Made by a program: the position numbers and the translations under genes
Assembly: GCA_937864115.1 (NCBI GenBank)
Contig: CALMII010000020.1
Span: forward strand, 62,001-126,000
Direction of reading: 5' to 3'
DNA from: an uncultured Steroidobacter sp.
Lineage (GTDB): Bacteria; Pseudomonadota; Gammaproteobacteria; Steroidobacterales; Steroidobacteraceae
Length of the DNA: 64,000 nt
Notes under the pieces: generated by a model
Database searches by the model: none
Told to the model about the DNA's origin: nothing
The model's input: the letters and a program-made list of their open reading frames with translations, nothing else
Shown: one piece after another, positions 30,375 through 38,137 of the stretch
How the letters are laid out: the number at the start of each line of letters is the position of its first letter
Numbering within the stretch: position 1 is the stretch's first letter

Positions 30375-30514
30375 GGGCGACAGGCTACAGGCGACGGTTC
30401 GAGGAAGAACGGTTGCCGCGAGTTCCGATGCTGAAACTGGGACTCGCGGCGCTGTGCACTTGATTCCCGGGCTTCTATTCTGACTGTAGCCAGTCGCCTG
30501 TAGCCTGTAGCCCG
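30375..30514. repeat. Family E inverted repeat
   Basis: The left arm GGGCGACAGGCTACAGGCGAC (30375-30395) is mirrored by GTCGCCTGTAGCCTGTAGCC (30493-30512). The arms are runs of a CTACAGG/CCTGTAG unit. The unique centre contains a small GCCGCGAGT/ACTCGCGGC hairpin. The right arm ends six bases before the ATG of the next gene and leaves no room for a Shine-Dalgarno. Confidence 0.85.
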
Positions 30515-30519
30515 CCCCC

Positions 30520-31083
30520 ATGCCCCTTCGCATCAGCTTCAATCTCCGCGACGACGATCTGCGTCACTACGAAGAAGTGGCGCAGCAGACGCAGGCGTCC
30601 GTGCGCCAGCGTTCCGCGCAGGAGATCGTCGCGGCGGCGCGGCAGGTGCTGGAAGAATCGCAGCGTGCGCAGCAGGCGGAGTTCGTCCGGGAACGATTTT
30701 CCCGGCTGGCCGGCATGATCGACATGGCCGTCGATCCCGACTGGCCGCTCAGCGCCGAAGACAGCCAGCGCCTGATCAATGCGCTCGCCTGTTTCGGCGG
30801 GACGGAGTCAGCCGCGCGTGCCGGCTTTCTCGATCACGCCATCCTGGTCGAACTCGTCAGCCGCGATCTCGAACACGATCTCGCGGCGTATCGGGAATTC
30901 TGCAAGCTGCGCGCGGCCCAGCTCGCGCGCCGTCGTCCCGGTATGGATCAGGATGCGCAGCGCGATGAGTGGCTCAAGGAAAAACGCGAGGGACTGCAGC
31001 AGCGCATGCACGAGCGTCGCCGCCGCGATCTCGACAAGGCCGGCAGCTCGGTGCGCAAACTCTTTTCGCTCTTCGGGCTGTGA
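30520..31083 (+). CDS. Hypothetical coiled-coil-rich protein
   Basis: A 187-residue soluble protein of charged helices, rich in Glu, Gln and Arg at both ends (HYEEVAQQTQASVRQRSAQE and KREGLQQRMHERRRRDLDKA). A central segment contains VDPDWPLSAEDSQRLINALA. The pattern is compatible with coiled coils, but no known family was recognised. The start codon lies directly behind the family E repeat, without a Shine-Dalgarno. Downstream is a family A palindrome. Confidence 0.75.
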   Translation: MPLRISFNLRDDDLRHYEEVAQQTQASVRQRSAQEIVAAARQVLEESQRAQQAEFVRERFSRLAGMIDMAVDPDWPLSAEDSQRLINALACFGGTESAARAGFLDHAILVELVSRDLEHDLAAYREFCKLRAAQLARRRPGMDQDAQRDEWLKEKREGLQQRMHERRRRDLDKAGSSVRKLFSLFGL

Positions 31084-31094
31084 GGGCGGATTCG

Positions 31095-31286
31095 GATTTC
31101 ACACAGAGATCACAGAGATCACAGAGAGCACAGAGTTCAAGGCGAAGAGAAGAAAATTTCCACGGGGGACACGGGGAGCACGGGGACAAGAAAGATCTCT
31201 GCTCCGAAACCCCGCGTTCCCCGTGTCCCCCGTGGAAAATCCTCTTGTTCCGAACTCTGTGTTCTCTGTGATCTCTGTGTGAAATC
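31095..31286. repeat. Family A long inverted repeat, copy 3
   Basis: GATTTCACACAGAGATCACAG... on the left and ...CTCTGTGATCTCTGTGTGAA on the right. Here the units are CACAGAG/CTCTGTG outside and CACGGGG/CCCCGTG inside. It is located between the convergent coiled-coil gene and greB, ending six bases before the greB stop. Confidence 0.9.
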
Positions 31287-31291
31287 CCGTC

Positions 31292-31792
31292 TCACTCCTC
31301 ATAACGTACCGAGACGATCACGTACGTCTTCACCCCGCCCGGCACTTCCACGCGCACTTCATCGTCGAGCGCTTTGCGCATGAGTGCCTTGCCGAGCGGT
31401 GAGTCCATGCTCAGGTAGCGTTTCGCGACGTCGAATTCGTCGGGGCCGACGATGCGGTATTCGGTCTGTTCGCCGTCGTCGTCCTCGAGCGTGACCCAGG
31501 CGCCGAAGAACACGCGGTTGCGGTCTTTCGGCGGCTGGTCGACGACGGTCATGCCGTCGAGGCGCTGTCGCAAAAAGCGGACGCGGCGGTCGATCTCGCG
31601 CAGCTGGCGTTTGCCGTAAATGTATTCGGCGTTCTCGGAGCGATCACCCTGCGCCGCGGCTTCGGAGACGGCCTGCGTGACCTGCGGCCGCAGCACGCGC
31701 CACAGATGATCCAGTTCCTGCTTCAGACGGTCTGCCCCTTCGGGCGTAATGAACTTGGAGCCCTTCGGTGCCGGCGGACGATAACGACTCAT
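31292..31792 (-). CDS. greB: Transcription elongation factor GreB
   Basis: The 166-residue protein has the GreA/GreB layout: an N-terminal coiled coil with the acidic tip motif (GDRSENAEYIYGKRQLREID, residues 49-68) and a C-terminal FKBP-like domain (VFFGAWVTLEDDDGEQTEYR, DSPLGKALM). The start ITPEGADRLKQELDHLW and the YGKRQLREIDRR stretch identify GreB rather than GreA. It stimulates RNA cleavage by stalled RNA polymerase. ATG start with AGGATC upstream. Confidence 0.95.
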   Translation of the reverse strand: MSRYRPPAPKGSKFITPEGADRLKQELDHLWRVLRPQVTQAVSEAAAQGDRSENAEYIYGKRQLREIDRRVRFLRQRLDGMTVVDQPPKDRNRVFFGAWVTLEDDDGEQTEYRIVGPDEFDVAKRYLSMDSPLGKALMRKALDDEVRVEVPGGVKTYVIVSVRYEE

Positions 31793-31903
31793 GTGATCCT
31801 GTTTGCTAATTGCTGCTAAGGCATCGCCTGATAACGCGGCACCCCGGACAAATTGTGCATTCCTTCACGGTACGTACAGGGGGCGCTCTCTAGTCTGGCC
31901 CCC

Positions 31904-32098
31904 ATGGCCGTCAAGTACTACACGCACTTCCTGCTCCAGGAAACCAAGCCGAAGGGACTGAGCGAGTTCCGCGGCGTGGTCGAAGTCAGCCGCAGCATGC
32001 GGCGCGGCGACCTGAAGGAAGCGGCGGCGGTGCTGGCGCGCAATTTCGAATGCGAGTCGCGCGACATCAAGGTCCTGCAGTGGTCGCGACTGCACTGA
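31904..32098 (+). CDS. Small hypothetical protein
   Basis: A 64-residue soluble protein (AVKYYTHFLLQETKPKGLSE at the front, FECESRDIKVLQWSRLH at the end). The ATG at 31904 has no clear Shine-Dalgarno, and an in-frame ATG at 31853 exists upstream, but the composition changes at 31904. No domain recognised. The codon use is coding-like. A hairpin and strong terminator follow about 70-130 bases downstream. Confidence 0.6.
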   Translation: MAVKYYTHFLLQETKPKGLSEFRGVVEVSRSMRRGDLKEAAAVLARNFECESRDIKVLQWSRLH

Positions 32099-32198
32099 TT
32101 TCTGTCGATGTGCTCTGTCGATCGTGTTGCGTGTGAGTTGATGGTTTTCCTGCGAATCCCCTAGCGGGCTTCTTCCCTTCAGAAGGTCCGCTTCTCTG

Positions 32199-32227
32199 CC
32201 CCGAGCCGCAAGCTTGGGGTTTTTTTT
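32199..32227 (+). terminator. Intrinsic terminator
   Basis: Eight-base stem CCCCGAGC/GCTTGGGG (one G-T pair), five-base loop, then eight T. Another imperfect hairpin (GCGGGCTTCT/AGAAGGTCCGC) lies just before it at about 32164-32191. It could end the 64-aa gene transcript or a small RNA. Confidence 0.85.
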
Positions 32228-32291
32228 GCCCGCGGGAAACCGCTGGAAAGCGTAGATTCGCGCTCGAGCTCCCGAGCGCGTGATGCTTCGC

Positions 32292-32748
32292 ATGTCCTTC
32301 AAAGATCACTTCTCCGGTCACGCCGCGCTGTACGCGAAGTACCGCCCTGACTATCCGCCGGCGCTGTACGAATTCCTCGCGTCGCTCTCGACGACTCACG
32401 ACTGCGCACTCGACTGCGGCCAGGCGGCCATCGGGCTCGCACGGCATTTCGTATGACGGCGTGGTCGGCGAGTACTGGCCGCCCGAGCGTCGCTACGTGG
32501 CGAGCGCGTATCGAACCCTGCCGTTCGAGTTCGAGGAACTCGCGGCACCGTCGCTGCAGCTCGAACTGCAATGGGATCTGGATGCGCTGATGGGCTACCT
32601 CAGCACTTGGTCGGCCGTGCAGCGCTACGTCAAGGCAGGGCAGAGCGATCCGTTGCCGGCGTTGCGGCGCCGGCTGGAAGCGGTCTGGCAACCGGGGACG
32701 ATGCGCAGCGTCGTGTGGCCGCTGCATCTGCGGGTCGGCCGGCACTGA
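32292..32748 (+). pseudogene. SAM-dependent methyltransferase, internally deleted
   Basis: The front (ATG 32292, SFKDHFSGHAALYAKYRPDY, then ALDCG) is the start of a class I methyltransferase of the small UbiE-like group. The glycine motif reads DCGQAAIGLARHF, so about four residues of the expected DCGxGTGQ are missing, and the frame stops at 32456. The end (YDGVVGEYWPPERRYVA through STWSAVQRYVKAG to VVWPLHLRVGRH) is in another frame from about 32452. About 100 codons that should lie between, including the rest of the SAM site, are gone. It cannot make an active enzyme. The right half could still be translated from GTG 32461. Confidence 0.88.
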
Positions 32749-32757
32749 TCTTTTCTT

Positions 32758-32812
32758 CTGTGGGGCCGGCTTCAGCCGGCCTCTGAGGAGTCAGGCTGAA
32801 GCCTGACCTACA
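32758..32812. repeat. Chimeric REP-like element (family B), copy 4
   Basis: The left arm is the GGCCGGCTTCAGCCGGCC type, but the right arm is the GTCAGGCTGAAGCCTGAC type. The two halves therefore cannot pair with each other and only fold as two separate small hairpins. It lies ten bases after the methyltransferase remnant. Confidence 0.9.
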
Positions 32813-32941
32813 AAAGAAGCAGACGGGCATTCGCCGGCTTCCGGCCGCGGGTTGCCGGCAGCGCGGGAACTGCGTCTTGTCTCCGGTAGTTCGTTCCCCT
32901 ATATCAGCGACGTTCGCCGCTGGCGCCCACAAGGAACTCCC

Positions 32942-33571
32942 ATGCAAGCCATCCGCGTCGTCTTCCTGCTCGTGCTCGCTGCGTTGTCCACCGGTTGCGG
33001 CTACAACACGCTGCAGTCGCAGGACGAGCAGGTGAAATCGGCCTGGTCCGAAGTGCTGAATCAGTACCAGCGCCGCGCCGATCTGGTGCCGAACCTGGTG
33101 AATACCGTGAAAGGCGCCGTGCAGTCCGAGAACGACATTCTCGACAGCGTCGTGAATGCGCGCGCCAAGGCGACATCGATCCAGGCGACGCCGGAGCTGA
33201 TCAACGACCCGGCCGCGTTCCAGAAGTGGCAGGCCGCGCAGGGCGAACTGAGTTCGGCGCTATCGCGACTGATGGTCGTGGTCGAGCGCTATCCCGATCT
33301 CAAGTCGATTTCCGGCTTCGACGATCTGCGGGCGCAGCTCGAAGGCACGGAAAATCGCATCGCCGTCGCACGCAAGCGCTACATCGATACCGTGCAGGCA
33401 TACAACACGACGGTTCGTTCCTTCCCGACCAACCTCACTGCAAAAATGTTCGGGCACAAAGTGAAACCGAACTTCTCGGTGGAGAACGAGGCGGAGATTT
33501 CGCGACCGCCGAGCGTGGATTTCGGAACGCCGCCGGCGACCACGCCGCCGCGCATCGAATCGACGGGCTGA
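32942..33571 (+). CDS. LemA family lipoprotein
   Basis: ATG 32942 behind AAGGA. Lipoprotein signal with lipobox ALSTGC (Cys19), then the LemA fold: NTLQSQDEQVKSAWSEVLNQ, YQRRADLVPNLVNTV, the alpha-helical bundle, YIDTVQAYNTTVRSFPTNL and a Pro-rich tail. 209 residues. LemA proteins are membrane-attached helical bundles of uncertain function that are almost always found with TPM-domain genes, as here, where two follow within 12 and 6 bases. The three form one operon. Confidence 0.93.
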   Translation: MQAIRVVFLLVLAALSTGCGYNTLQSQDEQVKSAWSEVLNQYQRRADLVPNLVNTVKGAVQSENDILDSVVNARAKATSIQATPELINDPAAFQKWQAAQGELSSALSRLMVVVERYPDLKSISGFDDLRAQLEGTENRIAVARKRYIDTVQAYNTTVRSFPTNLTAKMFGHKVKPNFSVENEAEISRPPSVDFGTPPATTPPRIESTG

Positions 33572-33583
33572 TCCGGACCGTCG

Positions 33584-34609
33584 ATGCGCCAAGCCGCCCC
33601 CCTCCTGGCCTCCCCCCGTCGAACGGGGGGAGGGATCTCTTCTTCTCCCTCCCCTGCGCGTAGCGCGGGGCCGCTCCTGCGCATCCCTGCGCGCGCGGCA
33701 TTCGCACATCCATGTGCAGCAGAGGGTTGGGGTGGGGGCCTCTTTGCCGCACTGCTATCGCTGCTGTTTTTCCTTGCGCCGGCATCCTTCGCCCAGATTC
33801 CCGTCCCGACGCTCACCGCGCCGGTGATGGACCAGACCGGCACGCTCACGCCGCCGCAGATCGCCTCGCTCGAACAGACCATCCGCGATCTTTACCAGCG
33901 CAAAGGCAGCCAGATCACGGTGCTGATCCTGCCGACGACGCAGCCCGAGGCGATCGAGCAGTACTCCATTCGCGTCGTCGAGAGCTGGAAGCTGGGGCGC
34001 AAGGACATCGACGACGGCGTGCTGCTGCTGGTGGCGAAGGACGATCGCGCAGTGCGCATCGAGGTCGGCTACGGACTCGAAGGCGCGATTCCCGATGTGA
34101 TCGCCAATCGCATCGTGCAGCAGGTGATCGTGCCGCGCTTCCGCCAGGACGATTACTACGGCGGCATCAGCCAGGGTGTCGCGCGCCTGGTCGCACTGAT
34201 CGAAGGTGAACCGCTGCCCGAACCGGCACGGCACGAGCAGCCGTCGGTGGAGGGCATCGGCTCGCTGCTGCCGATGCTGTTCGTGCTGGTCGTGATCGGC
34301 GGCGGCATCCTGCGGCGGTTGTTCGGCGGCTTCGGCGGTGCGAGCGTCATCGGCGGCGTCGCGGGCGTGATCGCGTCCGTGCTGACGAGTGTCATCGGTG
34401 TGGCGATCGGCACCGCCGTACTGGCGTTCATTTTCACGCTGTTCGGGGGCGGAGGCTTTGGCGGCGGCGGCTGGAGCAGTCATCGCCGCGGTGGCGGTTT
34501 CGGCGGCGGCTGGGGAGGCGGCTTTGGCGGTGGGGGAGGATTCGGGGGCGGCGGCTGGAGCGGCGGAGGCGGCGGTTTCGGTGGCGGCGGCGCCTCCGGT
34601 CGCTGGTGA
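33584..34609 (+). CDS. TPM-domain protein (YgcG family), unusual N terminus
   Basis: The 341-residue frame contains a signal-like hydrophobic segment (LFAALLSLLFFLAPASFAQ, about residues 53-71), a TPM domain (PVMDQTGTLTPPQIASLEQT, ILPTTQPEAIEQYSIRVVE, DDGVLLLVAKDDRAVRIEVG), transmembrane segments at about 228-246 and 263-290, and a Gly-rich C-terminal tail of the YgcG type. The first 50 residues are encoded by low-complexity G/C-rich DNA (see the repeat entry). No in-frame start exists between there and the signal segment, so the only start is ATG 33584, with weak initiation context. The family is envelope-associated and acts with LemA. Confidence 0.85.
   Translation: MRQAAPLLASPRRTGGGISSSPSPARSAGPLLRIPARAAFAHPCAAEGWGGGLFAALLSLLFFLAPASFAQIPVPTLTAPVMDQTGTLTPPQIASLEQTIRDLYQRKGSQITVLILPTTQPEAIEQYSIRVVESWKLGRKDIDDGVLLLVAKDDRAVRIEVGYGLEGAIPDVIANRIVQQVIVPRFRQDDYYGGISQGVARLVALIEGEPLPEPARHEQPSVEGIGSLLPMLFVLVVIGGGILRRLFGGFGGASVIGGVAGVIASVLTSVIGVAIGTAVLAFIFTLFGGGGFGGGGWSSHRRGGGFGGGWGGGFGGGGGFGGGGWSGGGGGFGGGGASGRW
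33590..33752. repeat. G/C-rich repeat-like insertion in the TPM gene front
   Basis: An imperfect palindrome (CTGGCCTCCCCCCGTCGAAC against GGGGGGAGGG, then CTCCCTCCCC...GGTTGGGGTGGGGG) of a kind common between genes in related high-GC bacteria. It occupies the region where the TPM gene's own start and ribosome-binding site would be expected. Only one copy is in the window. Confidence 0.5.
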
Positions 34610-34615
34610 CGGCGC

Positions 34616-35107
34616 ATGAACTTCGCCCGCACCTGTCGTCATCTCTTCAGCACCGGCTGGAACCTGCGGCGCGTGTTCGATGCGCCGACGCTGGCGTCGA
34701 TCGAAGACGCCATCCGCGAGACGGAAAAGCAGCACGGCGGCGAGATCCGTTTCGCCATCGAAAACGATCTCGACTTTCTGGAACTGTGGCACGACGTCTC
34801 GCCGCGCTCGCGCGCCATCGACGCCTTCGCCCACCTGCGGGTCTGGGACACCGAGCTGAACAATGGCGTGCTGATCTACGTTCTGTGGGCAGACCACGAC
34901 GTCGAGATCGTCGCGGACCGGGGTTATCGGGAGAAGGTGGGCGAACAGCAGTGGCGCGCGATCTGCCAGCAGATGGAAAAACACTTCGCCGCCGGCCGGG
35001 CCTCGCAGGCCTGCGTCGAAGGTATCCGCGCCGCGGGCCAGCTTATCGCGCAGCACTTCCCCGCGGCCGATCGCAACGAGCTGCCCGATCGGCCGGTGTT
35101 TCTCTGA
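34616..35107 (+). CDS. TPM-domain protein, short form
   Basis: This 163-residue protein starts six bases after the previous stop. It has the second-type TPM domain: IEDAIRETEKQHGGEIRFAI, SRAIDAFAHLRVWDTELNN, GVLIYVLWADHDVEIVADRG and YREKVGEQQW. It has no signal peptide and no membrane segment, unlike its neighbour. Such lemA-tpm-tpm triplets are seen in many proteobacteria. Its role is unknown, with membrane-stress association proposed for the family. Followed by a family C palindrome. Confidence 0.9.
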   Translation: MNFARTCRHLFSTGWNLRRVFDAPTLASIEDAIRETEKQHGGEIRFAIENDLDFLELWHDVSPRSRAIDAFAHLRVWDTELNNGVLIYVLWADHDVEIVADRGYREKVGEQQWRAICQQMEKHFAAGRASQACVEGIRAAGQLIAQHFPAADRNELPDRPVFL

Positions 35108-35114
35108 TCCCGGA

Positions 35115-35210
35115 GGAATGGCCGCAAAAAGGCGCAAAAAACCTCAAAGCCGGAATTCATTCATTCCGACTATGTGACTCTTGCGCCTTTTTGCGGCCAT
35201 TTCTTCTCTT
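35115..35210. repeat. Family C inverted repeat, copy 2
   Basis: GAATGGCCGCAAAAAGGCGC and TTGCGCCTTTTTGCGGCCAT face each other around a unique AT-rich centre. Starts eight bases after the stop of the short TPM gene. Confidence 0.9.
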
Positions 35211-35297
35211 CAGGAACCGTTGGCACCCAGCGACGGTCATCTCGCCGCGCCGGCTTTGCAGGTCGCGCCGATCCGCCTCATTTGGTAAAAGGGCCGC

Positions 35298-36683
35298 ATG
35301 AATCCGCGATCGTTTTCTTCTGTCGGCCTTGTCCGACATGGCGCCGCTCTGACGGCGATGTTCCTGCTGGCGGGTTGCGAACTCCTGCAGCCCAGGACGG
35401 AACCCGTGGTCGAAGAGGTGCCGCCGGCGCCGCCTGCACCGGTCTACGTCGAACCTGTTGCAACGCATCGCTTCGAACTGCAGCCCGAGCAGGACGTCAT
35501 CGGCACGCTGCAGGTGACGAAGGTGCAGGGCGAGGACACGTTCTCCGACATCGCGCGGCGCTTCAATGTCGGCTACGAGGAAATGGTTCGTGCCAATCCG
35601 GGCATCGATCCGTGGGTGCCGGGCGTCGATCGCGAAGTCGTCGTGCCGACGCAGTACGTGTTGCCGAATGCGCCGCGAGAGGGACTCGTGATCAATCTCG
35701 CGCAACTGCGCGTGTACTACTTTCCGAAGGTGAAGGAAGGCGAGCCGCAAACCGTCCTTACGCATCCGATCGGTGTCGGCAAGGTGGGCTGGTCGACGCC
35801 CGAAGGCACCACCAAGATCCTGAGCAAGGCGAAGAATCCGACCTGGACGCCGCCGGCTTCGGTCCGCAAGGAGCATCGCGAAGCGGGCGATCCGCTGCCG
35901 CGAGTCGTGCCGCCCGGTCCGGACAATCCGCTCGGCGCGTACAAGATGACGCTGGGCTGGCCGAGTTACCTCGTGCACGGTACCAACAAGCCCTATGGCG
36001 TCGGCATGCGCTCGAGCCATGGCTGCATCCGCTTCTATCCCGAGGACATCGCCGAGCTGTACGACGACATTCCCGTCGGCACCAAGGTGACGGTGGTGAA
36101 CCAGCCTTTCGTGTTCGGCTGGCATCAGGGCGCGCTGTTCGTGCAGGCGTTTCCGGTGGCCGAAGATGACGAGCGCGAACATCCGAGCGGCGCCGATGCG
36201 CTGCTGAATGCCGCGATCTCCGATCAGATGTGGCAGACCGTCAAGCAGCACAACGTGTCGATCGATCTCGATCTGGTGACGAAGCTGGCCGACGATCCGC
36301 GCGGCATTGCGGTGCCGGTCACCCGCACGCAGCGTCCGGAAATCAATGCGCAGCGCGGCAGCAAGAAGAAGCTGCCGGCCCAGCCGGCACCGGGTCTGAC
36401 GCTCGAGCAGTACGTCGCCTCGGCGCGGCATGTCGAGAATCGCGTGCCCGAAGGCGCGAACTGGAACGGCAAGGATGAGCTGCTGGTAACCGCTGAAGAA
36501 TTCGAAGCCGCGCGCAACGGCACGATCCTGCCGAAGGAAAAGGCAAAGCCGGCCAAGAAGGCGACGCCCGCTCCGGCCGCCGCGAAGAAGCCGGCGGCCA
36601 AGCCGGTCGCGACGACGGCGAAGTCGGAGACGACGGCCGCAGCATCCGCGAGCACCGCGACCGGGACGAAGGGCACGCGCTGA
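35298..36683 (+). CDS. L,D-transpeptidase (YkuD) lipoprotein with LysM-like domain
   Basis: A lipobox LLAGC (Cys27) marks outer- or inner-membrane lipidation. A LysM-like segment follows (DTFSDIARRFNVGYEEMVRA, 80-99) and then the YkuD domain with HGTNKPYGVG and the catalytic SSHGCIRF (His241, Cys243). A long C-terminal Lys/Ala/Pro tail is probably flexible and periplasmic. 461 residues, longer than typical ErfK/YcfS, mostly because of the tail. It forms 3-3 crosslinks in peptidoglycan or attaches lipoproteins. ATG at 35298 with weak context. The role is supported by the intact active site. Confidence 0.93.
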   Translation: MNPRSFSSVGLVRHGAALTAMFLLAGCELLQPRTEPVVEEVPPAPPAPVYVEPVATHRFELQPEQDVIGTLQVTKVQGEDTFSDIARRFNVGYEEMVRANPGIDPWVPGVDREVVVPTQYVLPNAPREGLVINLAQLRVYYFPKVKEGEPQTVLTHPIGVGKVGWSTPEGTTKILSKAKNPTWTPPASVRKEHREAGDPLPRVVPPGPDNPLGAYKMTLGWPSYLVHGTNKPYGVGMRSSHGCIRFYPEDIAELYDDIPVGTKVTVVNQPFVFGWHQGALFVQAFPVAEDDEREHPSGADALLNAAISDQMWQTVKQHNVSIDLDLVTKLADDPRGIAVPVTRTQRPEINAQRGSKKKLPAQPAPGLTLEQYVASARHVENRVPEGANWNGKDELLVTAEEFEAARNGTILPKEKAKPAKKATPAPAAAKKPAAKPVATTAKSETTAAASASTATGTKGTR

Positions 36684-36694
36684 TTCCGGTCTTC

Positions 36695-36751
36695 CTGTAG
36701 GTCAGGCTTTAGCCTGACTTCTTCAGAAGGCCGGCTGAAGCCGGCCCCACA
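36695..36751. repeat. Chimeric REP-like element (family B), copy 5
   Basis: Left half of the GTCAGGCTTTAGCCTGAC type, right half of the GGCCGGCTGAAGCCGGCC type, ending CCCCACA. It lies 11 bases after the L,D-transpeptidase stop. Confidence 0.9.
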
Positions 36752-36814
36752 AGGGGAAGAAGAAGGCACGCTCACTGTCATCCCGCCGTCATCCGGCACC
36801 GCTACGCTGCCGGC

Positions 36815-38014
36815 ATGCGCGTGCTGATGATTTCCGACGTCTACTTCCCACGCATCAACGGCGTATCGACGTCCATCCAGACCTTCCGTCGCGGGCTGCA
36901 TGCAGCGGGCGTGGAAACCGTGCTGGTTGCCCCGGAGTACCCGGTCGCATGGCAGGGAGCCGACGACGACGAGATCGTGCGCATCCCTTCGCGCTACCTG
37001 CCGCGCGATCCCGAAGACCGCGCGATGAAACTCGCGCCGCTGCGCGAGCTGCGCTCGAAGCTGTCGCAGCGAGGTTTCGATCTCGTGCACATCCAGACGC
37101 CGTTCATCGCGCACTATCAGGGCGTGCGCATCGCGCGCGAACTGGGCATTCCGGCGATCGAGACCTATCACACCTATTTCGAGGAATACCTCTATCACTA
37201 CGTGCCGCTGATGCCGCGCGGCCTGATGCGCTTCATCGCGCGGCGCTTCACGTCGTCGCAATGCAATGTACTCGATGCGCTGGTCGTGCCTTCGCGCGCG
37301 ATGCAGGACGCGCTGGAGAACTACGGCGTGCGTTGTCCCATGCAGATCGTTCCGACCGGCATGGAGATGGAGCGCTTCGCCGCCGGCGACGGCGCGCGGT
37401 TTCGCGCACAACTGAACATCGCGCCGCAGCAGCCGACGCTGGTGCATGTCGGTCGCATCGCGCACGAGAAGAACATCGACTTCCTGTTCCGGATGCTGAC
37501 GCACGTGATCACCCGTCACCCGGACGTCGTGCTGATCGTCGCCGGCGAAGGTCCGGCGCTCGCACACTGCAAGTCGTACGCAGCATCGCTTGGGCTGTCG
37601 CAACACGTCCGCTTCGTCGGCTATCTGTCGCGCGACAGCGCGCTGCTGGATTGCTACAAGGCCGGTGACCTGTTCGTGTTCTCGTCCAGGACCGAAACGC
37701 AGGGGTTGGTGCTGCTGGAAGCCATGGCGCTGGGTGTGCCGGTCGTCTCCACCGCCCACATGGGAACGGCCGACATCGTCCGGCCCGAACGCGGCGCCCG
37801 CGTTGCGCCGGACGACGAAGCGGGATTTGCCGCGATCGTGGCGCGCCTGCTCGGCGATCCGCAGATACGCAGTGCGATGGCGGAAGAAGCCCGGATCTAT
37901 GCCGCGACCTGGTCGGCATCCGCCATGACCGCCCGTCTCATCGATTTCTACCGCAGCGCGATCCTGGCGCGCGCCCGTCCGCAGCCGGAACTCTCCAGCC
38001 AGCACACGGGTTGA
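36815..38014 (+). CDS. Glycosyltransferase, GT4 family
   Basis: A 399-residue protein with two Rossmann-like halves. The N-terminal acceptor half has RVLMISDVYFPRINGVSTSI and HTYFEEYLYHYVP. The C-terminal donor half has TLVHVGRIAHEKNIDF, VGYLSRDS and the family motif SRTETQGLVLLEAMALGVPV (EX7E). The front signature (ISDVYFPxxNGVxxS) is typical of GT4 enzymes that transfer sugars to diacylglycerol or cell-envelope lipids. The donor and acceptor cannot be read. It stands alone between a REP element and the YpfJ-like gene. Confidence 0.92.
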   Translation: MRVLMISDVYFPRINGVSTSIQTFRRGLHAAGVETVLVAPEYPVAWQGADDDEIVRIPSRYLPRDPEDRAMKLAPLRELRSKLSQRGFDLVHIQTPFIAHYQGVRIARELGIPAIETYHTYFEEYLYHYVPLMPRGLMRFIARRFTSSQCNVLDALVVPSRAMQDALENYGVRCPMQIVPTGMEMERFAAGDGARFRAQLNIAPQQPTLVHVGRIAHEKNIDFLFRMLTHVITRHPDVVLIVAGEGPALAHCKSYAASLGLSQHVRFVGYLSRDSALLDCYKAGDLFVFSSRTETQGLVLLEAMALGVPVVSTAHMGTADIVRPERGARVAPDDEAGFAAIVARLLGDPQIRSAMAEEARIYAATWSASAMTARLIDFYRSAILARARPQPELSSQHTG

Positions 38015-38137
38015 TCGTCGGTCCCGACGTTGCCGGTGCCGGCCATTGCGGAAACTCCCGTCGCTTGCGCCTCGACGCGGCTGCAGCCATCGGCGAATAA
38101 TCGGGCCGCGATACCATGGCCTGCGGGGAGAACGTCT

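Noticed and set aside
30375..30514. Possible attachment site or phage remnant
   Set aside because: No integrase, tRNA gene or direct repeats nearby. It fits the inverted-repeat architecture seen elsewhere.
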